64,000 bases of DNA from Methylomonas methanica. GTDB lineage: Bacteria; Pseudomonadota; Gammaproteobacteria; Methylococcales; Methylomonadaceae. Within the stretch, counting starts at the first letter, position 1. Each line of letters begins with the position of its first letter. Location: NCBI RefSeq assembly GCF_001644035.1, contig NZ_LUUG01000044.1, positions 1-64,000 on the forward strand, written 5' to 3'. Positions 48,244-57,338 of the stretch are shown one piece after another. The notes beneath the pieces are model-generated. The model was given only the letters and a program-made list of their open reading frames with translations. It searched no databases and was not told the DNA's origin. A program made the position numbers and the translations under genes.

Positions 48244-48726
48244 CTAGTCGCGAAAGTTGTTGAACTGCAACGGTTGCTCCAAGTCTTCCGTGCGCAACAT
48301 TTGAATCACTTCCTGCAAGTCGTCGCGTTTTTTGCCGGTCACGCGCACCTTATCGCCGTTGATCGCGGCCTGGACTTTTAGTTTCTTATCCTTGATCAGC
48401 TTGACGATTTTTTTCGCCAGATCGGTACCCACACCCTGCTTCAAGGTTATAGGTTGCTGAGCGGTTTTGCCGGTGTCCTGAATCTTGCCACTTTCCAAAC
48501 TGGAAATATCGATGCCGCGTTTACCCATTTTGGCATACAAAATCGGCAACATTTGTTGCAATTGAAAGGTCGATTCGGCTTTCATCACGATGCTGTCGTC
48601 CTGCTGTTCGAAACAGGCATTGGAGCCTTTGAAATCAAATCGGGTAGCGACTTCTTTATTGGCCTGGTCCACTGCGTTGGTCACTTCGTGGCTGTCGAGT
48701 TCTGAAACGATGTCGAATGATGGCAT
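48244..48726 (-). CDS. yajQ: YajQ-family nucleotide-binding protein
   Basis: A 160-residue YajQ/DUF520 protein: PSFDIVSELDSHEVTNAVDQ at the start, TRFDFKGSNACFEQ, and KLVKQAAINGDKVRVTGKKR-like end (LKVQAAINGDKVRVTGKKRD). Relatives bind GTP, tRNA or cyclic di-GMP; in Xanthomonas and Pseudomonas a YajQ protein acts as a cyclic di-GMP effector. That is of interest given the diguanylate cyclase operon near 53 kb. Confidence 0.95.
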   Translation of the reverse strand: MPSFDIVSELDSHEVTNAVDQANKEVATRFDFKGSNACFEQQDDSIVMKAESTFQLQQMLPILYAKMGKRGIDISSLESGKIQDTGKTAQQPITLKQGVGTDLAKKIVKLIKDKKLKVQAAINGDKVRVTGKKRDDLQEVIQMLRTEDLEQPLQFNNFRD

Positions 48727-48885
48727 AGCATTGATTTACAAGTATAAAATTTGGGCAACTATAACGGCCTTGGCGGCTTTATTCAACTGCTATCTGAGCA
48801 CGCAACGCCGATTCCTGGCGCGCAAACCCTGCTTGTCGCAAGCCGATTTAGCGGGTATCTTAAACTGAGTTCAACGGAGATACAG

Positions 48886-49437
48886 ATGAAAAACCCGACT
48901 ACATTCACACTTGCCCTGATCGCCGGCATTACCCTGCTGAGCGGCGGAATAATGACCGGTTGCGGCCAGGACCAAGCAAAATCAAGCGCCCCCAGCAAAG
49001 CCGCCGTTAAACAAACCCTGCGCACCACATCGCTGCTCGGCGCTGTCAGCGACAACGCCGGACCGCTCAAAACCGGCACCGTTAGCTTACTCTCCGAAAA
49101 CGGGAAAACGCTTGCCAGTACCGAACTCAACAACAGCCAGCGCTATGAAATTCAAGTACCCACCAGCACCGATTTACCGGTCATTCTAAGTTACACGCCC
49201 GGCCCCAACGCGCCGAAAGACGCACAATTAATCAGTGTGGTGATCCATCCCGACGCCAGCAAATACGACATTAACCCCACGACCACCGCCATCGCCAAAC
49301 AAGCCAAGACCATGGGCGGCTATACCCATAACAATATGGTGCAAGCAGCGGAAAGTACTGCGCATGTGCCCGATGCTAACAAGACCACATCCGGTTTTCG
49401 CGGCGACCCGACAACTCAATACGGTGGCTGGCATTAG
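48886..49437 (+). CDS. Small lipoprotein
   Basis: A 183-residue lipoprotein: signal peptide FTLALIAGITLLSGGIMTGC with Cys at the lipobox, then a beta-rich domain (LLGAVSDNAGPLKTGTVSLL), likely of an Ig-like or transthyretin-like type, and a flexible His/Asn-rich end. No specific family was recognised. GGAG lies before the ATG at 48886; longer forms starting at 48751 would not begin with a signal peptide. Confidence 0.78.
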   Translation: MKNPTTFTLALIAGITLLSGGIMTGCGQDQAKSSAPSKAAVKQTLRTTSLLGAVSDNAGPLKTGTVSLLSENGKTLASTELNNSQRYEIQVPTSTDLPVILSYTPGPNAPKDAQLISVVIHPDASKYDINPTTTAIAKQAKTMGGYTHNNMVQAAESTAHVPDANKTTSGFRGDPTTQYGGWH

Positions 49438-49476
49438 CCTGTGCTTGGATAATCGGATGGTTTCCGGCAAAAGCAT

Positions 49477-49755
49477 TTATCCGCCGCTCAGTGCCTGAAA
49501 AATGTAGACAACCCCATGCTCCGGGACGCGATCCGAAAGCGTCTTCCTATCGACCACTATGGCATCGTCAACGCTAAGATAAACATGTCGGCGCAGCGCC
49601 CCGCGTTCATCCAATATGTAATCGGTAAAACCGGGGGCAAGCTGGTTGACGGCTTGCAAAACTTCCGCCACAGAGCCGGCCGGCACCGTAATGGCTCGGT
49701 CCTCCAGCGCCGGAAAGAACCGGTAAAGATGCGACGTCATTTTTACTGTGGGCAT
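49477..49755 (-). CDS. MoaD/ThiS-family ubiquitin-like protein
   Basis: A 92-residue beta-grasp protein ending in LSGG, with the family blocks TVPAGSVAEVLQAVNQLAPG and VYIFQALSGG. The C-terminal Gly-Gly is what sulfur-carrier proteins of the MoaD/ThiS group adenylate and thiocarboxylate. No moa or thi gene is nearby. It follows a BNR-repeat protein by 5 nt, so it most likely works with it and not in molybdopterin or thiamin synthesis. Confidence 0.88.
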   Translation of the reverse strand: MPTVKMTSHLYRFFPALEDRAITVPAGSVAEVLQAVNQLAPGFTDYILDERGALRRHVYLSVDDAIVVDRKTLSDRVPEHGVVYIFQALSGG

Positions 49756-49760
49756 GTCGC

Positions 49761-50945
49761 TTAACCGAAGCGCACCGAGTAGACCGGCGGAAAATGGTTA
49801 CCCAGACACTGCCAGGTCTCGCCCCGATCTTCCGACAAATAGACGTTGCCGGTGGTACTGCCAAAACACAGGCAATCGCCGGCAATATCAAGCCCATGCC
49901 TCAGGATAATATCGTAAGCATGTTCCTGCGGCAGGCCAGCGCGAAACGCTTGCCAAGTCTGCCCGCCGTCCGTCGTCCGGGCCACGCACAAACCGCCACC
50001 AATCGCCATCCGTTCCGAATCCGCTCGAGCAGGCACGACCCACGCAGTCCGACCGTCACGCGCATCGACAGCAATCGGAAAACCAAAATGCACGCCCGCA
50101 TCCGCCAGACTGACTTTGCGCCAATGTCGCGCACCGTCGTCGCTATAAAACACACCGCAATGATTTTGTTGCCAGAGATGATCCGGCTGCCCGATACAGT
50201 TGGTCATAAAATGCGGATCATGACCCCAATCCGCCGCCGGATTCGGCAGATAGTCCATCAACAAGCCGTTATTTCGACCTTGCCAAGTCTGGCCGCCGTC
50301 GGCGGTTTCCAGTACGCCAGCCGACGATACGGCGACATGGATCCGATTCGGGTCGCGGGGATCGACAACGATGGAATGAATGCCAGGCTCGAATACGCCG
50401 TAGTCGATACTGGCCGGGGTGCCGCCCCAGCGATTCTCGCTGGTCGCCTCGCCGGCAAACAAGTCGCCACCCCGGCTCTCGTGATTCCACAACGGCCGGT
50501 TTAGCGTCCAACTGTCACCACCGTCGTCACTGACAAACAGTCCGCCGGGGATGGTGCCGGCGTAAATCCTGCCGGCTTGTTCGGCACTGCCGAAGGCCAG
50601 ATGCCAGATCTTGAACACCGTAGCATCCTGGTATTCGGGTTGTCCAACCGGGGCTTCAGGATCGAAATCCGGCGTTGGTAGATATTTGACGATGTAGCGC
50701 GCCCCTTCCGGATACTTCAATGACGACGTATCTTGCCAGGTCTTGCCGCCATCGCGCGACCGCGACAGCTTCGGCCCCCAATGACCGTGATCCAGCGAAG
50801 CCCATAAGGTACCGTCGCGCGGATCGCGTGCGGCGTAGCAGACCGGAATGCCGGCATGAGCGATGGGACGCGGACGCCAAGCAACGTTCGTCCGCTCAAA
50901 TATGACCGTGCCCTTGCGGGTACCCAGAATAAGCATGTCGGACAT
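49761..50945 (-). CDS. BNR/sialidase-like beta-propeller protein
   Basis: About 394 residues with repeated Asp-box motifs (SRDGGKTWQDTS, SDDGGDSWTL, ETADGGQTWQGR, SDDGARHWRKVS, TTDGGQTWQAFR, SEDRGETWQCLG), giving a six-bladed propeller. No signal peptide is seen. The sialidase active-site arginines cannot be identified, so it is not called a sialidase. AGGAGAGG lies seven bases before the ATG. It is tightly linked to the ubiquitin-like gene downstream. Confidence 0.85.
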   Translation of the reverse strand: MSDMLILGTRKGTVIFERTNVAWRPRPIAHAGIPVCYAARDPRDGTLWASLDHGHWGPKLSRSRDGGKTWQDTSSLKYPEGARYIVKYLPTPDFDPEAPVGQPEYQDATVFKIWHLAFGSAEQAGRIYAGTIPGGLFVSDDGGDSWTLNRPLWNHESRGGDLFAGEATSENRWGGTPASIDYGVFEPGIHSIVVDPRDPNRIHVAVSSAGVLETADGGQTWQGRNNGLLMDYLPNPAADWGHDPHFMTNCIGQPDHLWQQNHCGVFYSDDGARHWRKVSLADAGVHFGFPIAVDARDGRTAWVVPARADSERMAIGGGLCVARTTDGGQTWQAFRAGLPQEHAYDIILRHGLDIAGDCLCFGSTTGNVYLSEDRGETWQCLGNHFPPVYSVRFG

Positions 50946-51254
50946 GGCTATACCTCTCCTAGCAACTATAGAAAAGCAGGCGCGCTGATCGGAAAAAATC
51001 GGCGTCTCAATACGGCCCGTCCGGGCCTGATCGAACACGGCACGGTCAAAGCCTGATGCGCTTTCGCAAAACTTTAGCCCGATTATTATGCATTGTCAGG
51101 CCAAAGTGATTTATTTTCGAGCAAACGACTTGAGCCGCTATTCTGGGCCGGCAAATCCAAACCGCTAACAACGGCCGGTCTCTTTGCAATAAATGTTTTT
51201 AATTCTAGCGAATACTTCAAGCGCAGCCGTGTGTCGTCCATCGCTCTGCAAATT

Positions 51255-51270
51255 TGTCGCAGTTACGACA
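51255..51270 (+). promoter_or_regulatory. Putative NifA upstream activator sequence
   Basis: TGTCGCAGTTACGACA matches TGT-N10-ACA exactly and has the extended dyad TTGTCG...CGACAA. It lies about 110 bp upstream of the sigma-54-type element, a normal distance for NifA binding. Confidence 0.6.
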
Positions 51271-51364
51271 ATTTCACCTAAGTTTATACGGTTGTTGCCT
51301 TTCCACCCGCACCGCAAAAACCCTCAACCCATACGGCACAAGGCCTGTAAGCAGTTAAACAAAC

Positions 51365-51380
51365 TGGATTGAATTTTGCA
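51365..51380 (+). promoter_or_regulatory. Putative sigma-54 promoter of the SIR2-like gene
   Basis: TGGATTGAATTTTGCA has GG and GC with the exact 10-bp spacing of -24/-12 elements, a perfect TTGCA -12 element and a partial -24 (TGG only). It lies 38 bp before the ATG. Confidence 0.6.
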
Positions 51381-51418
51381 TTAGTTAAGCATTACTTTTC
51401 ATTTAGCTGGGGCCAACT

Positions 51419-52273
51419 ATGTCAAATACGGTATTTTCCGAAATTCTAAGCGGTTTGTACGATAATCAAGTCATTCCCTATCTGGGGCCGGGCGCGGTGT
51501 TCGATGCCAAAAGCAAACTGACGCAAGAGCCGATGCCTGCCGACAGCAACAGCCTGATTTTGGCGATGAATGGCGGCAAACCCATGGCGCCGAAACTGAT
51601 GTACGAGTTTCCGCGCGCGGCGATGAACCAGGAACTGAAGCGCGGCCGCAACTATGTATCGCAGTTTCTCGACAAGACTTACGGACAAATTCAATACACC
51701 CGCGCATCCATGCACGATTGGTTAAAAGAATGGCGGCCCAAATATGTGGTCGACGTTAACCGCGACACCCAACTCCAAGACAGCTATGCCGACGAAGAAC
51801 ACACTCTGATTATCGGCGTCGCGCGGATCGTCGCTACCGCCTTTCGTTTCAAAATTTTTCATTACGACGGCAGCAACTATTTCGAAATTCCGCAGGAACA
51901 AGTCGATAGAAACCTGCCGATTTTGTTTAAACCGATGGGCACACCAAAACCCGAATCCAATTACATCGCCTCCGATGCCGACTATGTCGATTACATCACC
52001 GAGCTGATGGGCGGCTTCGCAATTCCAGATTTTTTAAAGGACTACCGCAAAGGCAAAAAATACCTGTTGCTGGGTCTGCCGCTCAATCGCGATTCCGAAC
52101 GGATGGTCATGAGCGACATCACCTACGGTGCCGACGAACACAGAGGCTGGTTTTTAAGAAAAAACCCTACCGACAAGGAAAAACGCTTTAGCGCGAAAAT
52201 GGGCTTTGAGCTGATTAACGCCGATTGCCAGGACTTCCTGCAATCGGTGCAAGCTTCGGCTGTCGCTGCTTAA
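51419..52273 (+). CDS. SIR2-like domain protein, probably nitrogen-regulated
   Basis: A 284-residue SIR2-like (SIR2_2-type) protein. It has IPYLGPGAVF at residues 19-28 in place of GAG, then VVDVNRDTQLQ (N114-x-D116, like the TNxD block), PILFKPMGTP where the catalytic-His block KLHG is expected (M173 instead of His), and the closing ...LLLGLPLNRDSERM. Sir2 enzymes use NAD+; loss of His here argues against standard deacetylase or NADase action. The gene stands alone with its own NifA/sigma-54-type promoter, suggesting a role in nitrogen fixation or ammonium response. The remote family call is by motif only. Confidence 0.7.
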   Translation: MSNTVFSEILSGLYDNQVIPYLGPGAVFDAKSKLTQEPMPADSNSLILAMNGGKPMAPKLMYEFPRAAMNQELKRGRNYVSQFLDKTYGQIQYTRASMHDWLKEWRPKYVVDVNRDTQLQDSYADEEHTLIIGVARIVATAFRFKIFHYDGSNYFEIPQEQVDRNLPILFKPMGTPKPESNYIASDADYVDYITELMGGFAIPDFLKDYRKGKKYLLLGLPLNRDSERMVMSDITYGADEHRGWFLRKNPTDKEKRFSAKMGFELINADCQDFLQSVQASAVAA

Positions 52274-52285
52274 AAAATCCCGCAT

Positions 52286-52314
52286 AGCTCGGCCAGCGAA
52301 CACGCGGCCGAGCT
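52286..52314 (-). terminator. Shared hairpin between the SIR2-like and GGDEF genes
   Basis: AGCTCGGCC and GGCCGAGCT form a perfect 9-bp stem with an 11-nt loop. On the minus strand it overlaps the GGDEF stop and is followed after 8 nt by TTTTTT, so it can end that operon. Confidence 0.65.
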
Positions 52315-53236
52315 ACACGGTCGAATAGGCACCGCACGCACCGTTTCGACCGCTTTCTTTAGCCAAATACAACTGCCGATCAGCCTCGTCCAACAATTCG
52401 GACGGCAACTGTTGCACAGCCGGCACTACTACCGCAAAACCGGCGCTAATCGTCACCCAAGGCGAAGCGCTGGAGCCGGTATGCGGAATTTGCTGCGCTT
52501 CAACGCGCCGGCATAGTAATTCGGATACGCGATGCGCACCTTCTGCATCGGTTTCCGGCATCAGCATCACAAACTCTTCCCCGCCGTAACGTGCCACCAA
52601 ATCGCCGGAGCGACTCACCGAGGCCGCCAATATCGTTGCCACCTGCCGCAAGCAAATATCGCCCGCGCCATGGCCATGACAGTCGTTATAAGTTTTAAAG
52701 TAATCGACATCCACCATCACTAAAGCCAGCGGCAACTGGTTGCGCTGCGCTCGCTTCCATTCATTTTCCAAGACCTGATCGAAACGCCGCCGATTGGGTA
52801 TGCCGGTCAGGCCGTCCATCCAGGCCATCGCTTCCAACATATCCGTCATCCGTTTCAGGCGAATATGATTACGGATCCGCGCCTTGACCACCGGCAAATA
52901 AAACGGCTTGGTAATGTAGTCCATCGCGCCGAGATTCAGGCCGTATTCTTCGTTGGTCGCCGCATTCATCGCCGTCACAAATATCACCGGAATAGCCGCT
53001 GTTTGCGGGTCGCTTTTCAGACGCCGGCACACTTCATATCCGTCCATGCCGGGTATCATCACGTCGAGCAGGATCAGATCGGGCGGGCCTTGCCGCTCGA
53101 TTGCCTCCAGCGCCGCCTCGCCGCTGACCGCCACCTTGATTCGATACTCGTCGATCAAATTTTCCGCCAATACCTGAATGTTGGTCGGCGTATCGTCTAC
53201 GATCAAAATCAAGGGCTTGGAGATCTCGGCAGTCAT
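52313..53236 (-). CDS. Response regulator with a diguanylate cyclase (GGDEF) domain
   Basis: A 307-residue PleD-like protein: receiver domain with phospho-Asp in LILLDVMIPGMDG and KPF in YITKPFYLP, then a GGDEF domain with DGLTGIPNRRRF and the active site ARYGGEEFVML. RSGD, five residues before GGEEF, is a complete inhibitory I-site. It makes cyclic di-GMP when phosphorylated. It lies 2 nt after the hybrid kinase gene, its likely phosphodonor. Confidence 0.94.
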   Translation of the reverse strand: MTAEISKPLILIVDDTPTNIQVLAENLIDEYRIKVAVSGEAALEAIERQGPPDLILLDVMIPGMDGYEVCRRLKSDPQTAAIPVIFVTAMNAATNEEYGLNLGAMDYITKPFYLPVVKARIRNHIRLKRMTDMLEAMAWMDGLTGIPNRRRFDQVLENEWKRAQRNQLPLALVMVDVDYFKTYNDCHGHGAGDICLRQVATILAASVSRSGDLVARYGGEEFVMLMPETDAEGAHRVSELLCRRVEAQQIPHTGSSASPWVTISAGFAVVVPAVQQLPSELLDEADRQLYLAKESGRNGACGAYSTV

Positions 53237-53238
53237 GA

Positions 53239-56200
53239 CTATCCTCTGTTTTGTCGCTGTGACGCTATCCAGGTTTGCAACTCGGCCAACGTCACTCTAG
53301 CCTGACCATAGTCGATATTGCCGACCTGTTTTTCTATTTTTTTTATCAGTAACCGGGTTTCCGGGCAAGGCAGCGCAATCTTCAATTGCTCGATTAAGTC
53401 ATTGGGCACAAAATCGCTACCCTCCAACAAGCCGCGCAACTGGCCGGCCAACTCGTTTGCCGCCGCCCAATCCGCAGCTTCGTTCCGCGGGTCGGCAACG
53501 GCGCCCGTCGCGGTGAAATCAGCAATCGTGCGCAGGGTTGCCGCCAGACTGGTCTCGCAAGCGCTGAGGCAAGCGTCGAACGGCATACCGGCCTGCAAGG
53601 CATCCTCCAAATTCGCCGCAGCCCGGCTTAGTTCGACAGCGCCCAGCACGCCGGCGGCTCCCTTCAAATTGTGTAGCAAATCCACCGCCTGCTCGGTTTT
53701 TTCGGCGCTGTGCAACGCTCTTAGGCGTTGCATTGTATCGGCAAACTTATCTCTAAAACACTCGAACAAAAGCTGTAATTTACGACTGTCCTCGCCGATC
53801 ATAAGCCGAATATACTCCATATCGAATCCAGGCAATTCCCTGGATAAGCCGGAGACCATAGACTCTGACTTCGGCGGCGCCGGCTCGACAGATGCGCTGC
53901 GTCCCAACGGTTTTATCCAGCGCAACAAGGCGGCCATCAAAGTCTGCGGCAACACCGGCTTGCCGATATGATCGTTCATGCCGGCAGCGTAACAATCGTT
54001 GCGCTCGCGCTCTTGCACCGCTGCCGTCATGGCAATGATGGGCAAATCGGCAAAGCGCGCATCCTGGCGGATCAGCCGGGTGGCTTCGATACCGCTCATC
54101 TCCGGCATTTGTAAGTCCATCAACACCGCGTCGTAGCGGGTTTTCCTGACCGCCTCGACCCCTTCCCGGCCGTTATTAACCACGGTGACGTGCAAGCCGG
54201 AGCTTTCCAGATATTCCCTGGCGACCATTTGGTTGACCTCGTTGTCCTCCACCAACAGGATGCGGGCACCGCGTATTGAGGCCGCCATGCCAGCCAGCAG
54301 CGGCCGGCTTTTTTCAATGCCCTGCTCGGTATTGCCGCCCTGCAAACGCGTCAAGGCCTCGAGTAAGGTCGAAGGCATCACCGGCTTGACCAAAATATCG
54401 TCGGGTATCGCATCGCCCGCCGCACTTAACAATTTCTCGCGGCTGAAGGCCGTCACCATAATCACGACCGGGGCGCTACGAATCTCGGTGCGGCGCACCA
54501 TCTCGCGAATTTCCCGGGTAACCTGCACACCATCCAGACCGGGCATTTTCCAATCCAGCAACACCAACTCGAAATCCCGATTGGCATCGTTGGCGGCGCG
54601 TAGCGCTTCCAAGGCTTCGGCCCCGGATGCGGCTTCCTCGACCTGAAAGCCCCAGGCCAGCAAAATATCGCGCAACATCTGCCGGGAAATGTCCAAATCG
54701 TCGACGATCAACACCCGCATGCTTTGCAGATGGCCGGGAATCGATCGCGCTTTCTGCTCGGACGGAAACGGCAGCAACAGCGTAAACTCGAATAAGCTGC
54801 CTTCGCCAAGCTGACTCTGCACCGCTAAATTACCGCCCATCATTTCCACCAGCCGCTTGCTGATGGTCAATCCCAGCCCGGTACCGCCAAAGCGGCGGGT
54901 AATCGAACCGTCGGCCTGGGTAAAGGCATGAAACAAATGCTCAAGCTGTTCCGCCGACATCCCAATACCGGTATCGCGCACCGAAAAACTCAAGGTGGAG
55001 TAGCCGTGGGTTTTTGCCAACTGCGAAACCTTGATATGAATTTCCCCGGCCTCGGTAAATTTCACCGCATTGCCAACCAGATTGTTCAATATTTGCCCCA
55101 GGCGCAGCGCGTCGCCGATCAAGCGCGGCGGCAAGGCGGAGTCCAGTTCCAACACCAGTTCCAGGCCTTTTTCCTCGGCGCGGACGATGAACAGATTCAG
55201 CACATTCTCCAGCACATCCTCCAAACTAAACGCTTCGGTCTGCAATTCCATGCGGCCGGCTTCGACTTTAGAGTAATCGAGAATATCGTTGGTAATCCCC
55301 AACAAAGCCAACGATGAGGTGTGGATTTTCCTTAGATAATCCCGCAGCTTGGGCGACAGCTCGCTGTTCAACGCCAAATCCGACAAGCCGATGATCGCGT
55401 TCATCGGCGTGCGTATTTCATGACTCATGTTCGCCAGGAACATGCCCTTGGAGCGCGAGGCGGCTTCTGCTTCCTCTTTGGCTTGCAATAGTTCGTCGGT
55501 GCGCTGCGCCACTTCGGCTTCCAGACGGTCGCGATGGCCGGTAAGGGTTTCGTCGCGCAATTGGATCTCGCCCAACATGGTATTAAAGGCCTGCACCAAA
55601 TCGCCAATCTCGTCCCGGTCGCGCTGCGCCACGCGTAACGCGTAATTTTTATCCTCGGCGATAAGCCGCGCGGCCGTAGCCAACTCCTCTATCGGCTTGG
55701 AAATGATGCGCTGCAAGCGTATTGCCAACAGGTAGACCAATATCAGCGCCAGCCCCGCAGCCCCCAAACTCTTGCCCAAGTCGGCCAGTTGATCGTTCCA
55801 TTGTGCGGTGAAATCGGCTTGCAGCAACACGTAGCCGACAAGCTCGGTATTTTTGATCACCGGCGTGAATAGCTCGGCGCGCCGGCTCCAGAAGTTGGTG
55901 CGCAGTTCGCGGAAGGGTCGGCGGTAGTCGCTGGGTATGCCGATATCCGCCGTTCCACGGCTCCATGACGCGAGTACCCCGCCATCGGCGGACACCATCC
56001 AGGCCGCATACAGCTCCGGCCGGTCTTTCAACGACTCCAGCAACCTGCTGGCTTCGGCTTTATCGGCAAACACCAGCGCGGCTTGGCCGTTTTCGGCTAA
56101 CACGTCCGCCAAACTGGACAATTCGTGCAACACGCCTCGATAGCGACTCACCACCGAACTAACCACCATTACCGATAGACTGACGAACAGGCATACCGCG

Positions 56201-56271
56201 CAACTAAACATGATGATGGACACCAGTTTGCGCCGCAGGGACCAGTGGGCAAAATTGGGCAAAACGCGCAT
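53239..56271 (-). CDS. Hybrid sensor histidine kinase with two receivers and an HPt domain
   Basis: About 1010 residues. A membrane span ([19 protein letters not shown]) precedes a CHASE8-like periplasmic domain ([20 protein letters not shown]), a second span, HAMP, HisKA with [20 protein letters not shown], HATPase with [13 protein letters not shown] and [18 protein letters not shown], two receivers ([25 protein letters not shown]) and an HPt with [11 protein letters not shown]. It is a complete phosphorelay. GGGAG lies eight bases before the ATG at 56271, four bases after the YfiR stop. The set YfiR-kinase-GGDEF suggests control of cyclic di-GMP. Confidence 0.95.
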   Translation of the reverse strand: MRVLPNFAHWSLRRKLVSIIMFSCAVCLFVSLSVMVVSSVVSRYRGVLHELSSLADVLAENGQAALVFADKAEASRLLESLKDRPELYAAWMVSADGGVLASWSRGTADIGIPSDYRRPFRELRTNFWSRRAELFTPVIKNTELVGYVLLQADFTAQWNDQLADLGKSLGAAGLALILVYLLAIRLQRIISKPIEELATAARLIAEDKNYALRVAQRDRDEIGDLVQAFNTMLGEIQLRDETLTGHRDRLEAEVAQRTDELLQAKEEAEAASRSKGMFLANMSHEIRTPMNAIIGLSDLALNSELSPKLRDYLRKIHTSSLALLGITNDILDYSKVEAGRMELQTEAFSLEDVLENVLNLFIVRAEEKGLELVLELDSALPPRLIGDALRLGQILNNLVGNAVKFTEAGEIHIKVSQLAKTHGYSTLSFSVRDTGIGMSAEQLEHLFHAFTQADGSITRRFGGTGLGLTISKRLVEMMGGNLAVQSQLGEGSLFEFTLLLPFPSEQKARSIPGHLQSMRVLIVDDLDISRQMLRDILLAWGFQVEEAASGAEALEALRAANDANRDFELVLLDWKMPGLDGVQVTREIREMVRRTEIRSAPVVIMVTAFSREKLLSAAGDAIPDDILVKPVMPSTLLEALTRLQGGNTEQGIEKSRPLLAGMAASIRGARILLVEDNEVNQMVAREYLESSGLHVTVVNNGREGVEAVRKTRYDAVLMDLQMPEMSGIEATRLIRQDARFADLPIIAMTAAVQERERNDCYAAGMNDHIGKPVLPQTLMAALLRWIKPLGRSASVEPAPPKSESMVSGLSRELPGFDMEYIRLMIGEDSRKLQLLFECFRDKFADTMQRLRALHSAEKTEQAVDLLHNLKGAAGVLGAVELSRAAANLEDALQAGMPFDACLSACETSLAATLRTIADFTATGAVADPRNEAADWAAANELAGQLRGLLEGSDFVPNDLIEQLKIALPCPETRLLIKKIEKQVGNIDYGQARVTLAELQTWIASQRQNRG

Positions 56272-56275
56272 CAAA

Positions 56276-56863
56276 CTATCTCCCGTAAACGATGGCGGCA
56301 ATATTCAACAGTTGGCCGGGTAAATGCAGCCGTGCGTTACGAATCGGTTCCAGATTAACTTCAAATACCACCTTGTTGTCGCGAAACAGCAAGCTGATAC
56401 CGCCGCCTTTTTCGGCAAAATCGTCGATGTCGGATAAGGTCAACACCGGCGCATCGCGCAGCGCTTTTAAGGTCACCACGACGTGTGCTTTCTCGGAGCT
56501 GCCGAGGAACAACAGATGGCAATTATTCAGATCGGGATCGGTATAGTTATGCTGGACAAACCGCAAGGTGCGTTCGCCGGCCTTGCGTCCGTCCAGAGCC
56601 TGCAACTCACCGTCAAGCACGCTATTGCCGACCACACATAGCAAAATGTCCGCGCCGGGCGGCAATACGTCGGCGGGCCATTCCACGAATTTGGCAAAAT
56701 TGTATAGATAGGCGGCTTTGATCTGCGCTTCCGACAGACTGGCGGCCGGCAATACCTGCCAGTCAGGCACCAGCAGGCAAAAACAGGCGAGAACCCATTT
56801 GCACGCAGAATAGCGTCTGGATTGCGGCGCAAAAAAACGCTTGCGCAGATAGCTTTTGACCAT
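56276..56863 (-). CDS. YfiR-family periplasmic protein (DUF4154)
   Basis: About 195 residues with an N-terminal signal or anchor ([20 protein letters not shown]) and the YfiR/DUF4154 domain: [48 protein letters not shown] and the closing [20 protein letters not shown]. In Pseudomonas, YfiR holds back the diguanylate cyclase YfiN in the periplasm. Here it probably modulates the adjacent kinase. GGTGGG before the Met at 56863 favours this start over 57004. Confidence 0.88.
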   Translation of the reverse strand: MVKSYLRKRFFAPQSRRYSACKWVLACFCLLVPDWQVLPAASLSEAQIKAAYLYNFAKFVEWPADVLPPGADILLCVVGNSVLDGELQALDGRKAGERTLRFVQHNYTDPDLNNCHLLFLGSSEKAHVVVTLKALRDAPVLTLSDIDDFAEKGGGISLLFRDNKVVFEVNLEPIRNARLHLPGQLLNIAAIVYGR

Positions 56864-57110
56864 GCCCACCATTACGCCAGGTGCGCAGCGCAGACTTTTC
56901 ACGTTGGTCGTTTCGTAATGTATGCGTGGTCCTTTTTGCATCAGGTGTTGGTCAACAAACGTCCGGGTAGATTTGCGATATTTTTGATTGGAGCGTGCCC
57001 GCAATCATGCTTGTTAATGTACAGAGACACAAACCCAGCAACTTTGCCCGGGACAGGCTTGCGTCTCTAGGCGAAGCGTAAATCATTTATTGACCCTGGC
57101 TTTAAATATC

Positions 57111-57193
57111 GCCGCTCCCGCGAAGGCGGGAGTTCAGCGGCTATCCTGGATTCGCTGCGCAGTCTAACGGCTCCCGCCTTCGCAGGCATGACG
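57111..57193. repeat. Palindromic intergenic repeat
   Basis: GCTCCCGCGAAGGCGGGAG and GGCTCCCGCCTTCGCAGG form two related hairpins, ending GCATGACGA. It belongs to the general type of GTCATNCCCGC-like repeats but does not match the family A unit closely. Confidence 0.65.
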
Positions 57194-57277
57194 AACTCAC
57201 GGAATTTAAGGGCATGGTTAATAACGGAATATCTAAAAACTTTCTATCCCTCTAGGGTGACGTCATAGCGAAACAGT

Positions 57278-57308
57278 CCATTCTCCCTCCGTACCACAGA
57301 GAGAATGG
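57278..57308. terminator. Hairpin downstream of the AttH-like gene
   Basis: CCATTCTC and GAGAATGG form an 8-bp stem. It lies about 30 nt after the minus-strand stop; the U-tract is weak on that strand but better on the plus strand (AATTTCTTTG). Confidence 0.4.
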
Positions 57309-57338
57309 AATTTCTTTGATTTTTAGAACCCTCAATAC

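Noticed and set aside
48751-48885. Longer N-terminus for the small lipoprotein
   Set aside because: A clear ribosome site and a signal peptide with lipobox fix the start at 48886.
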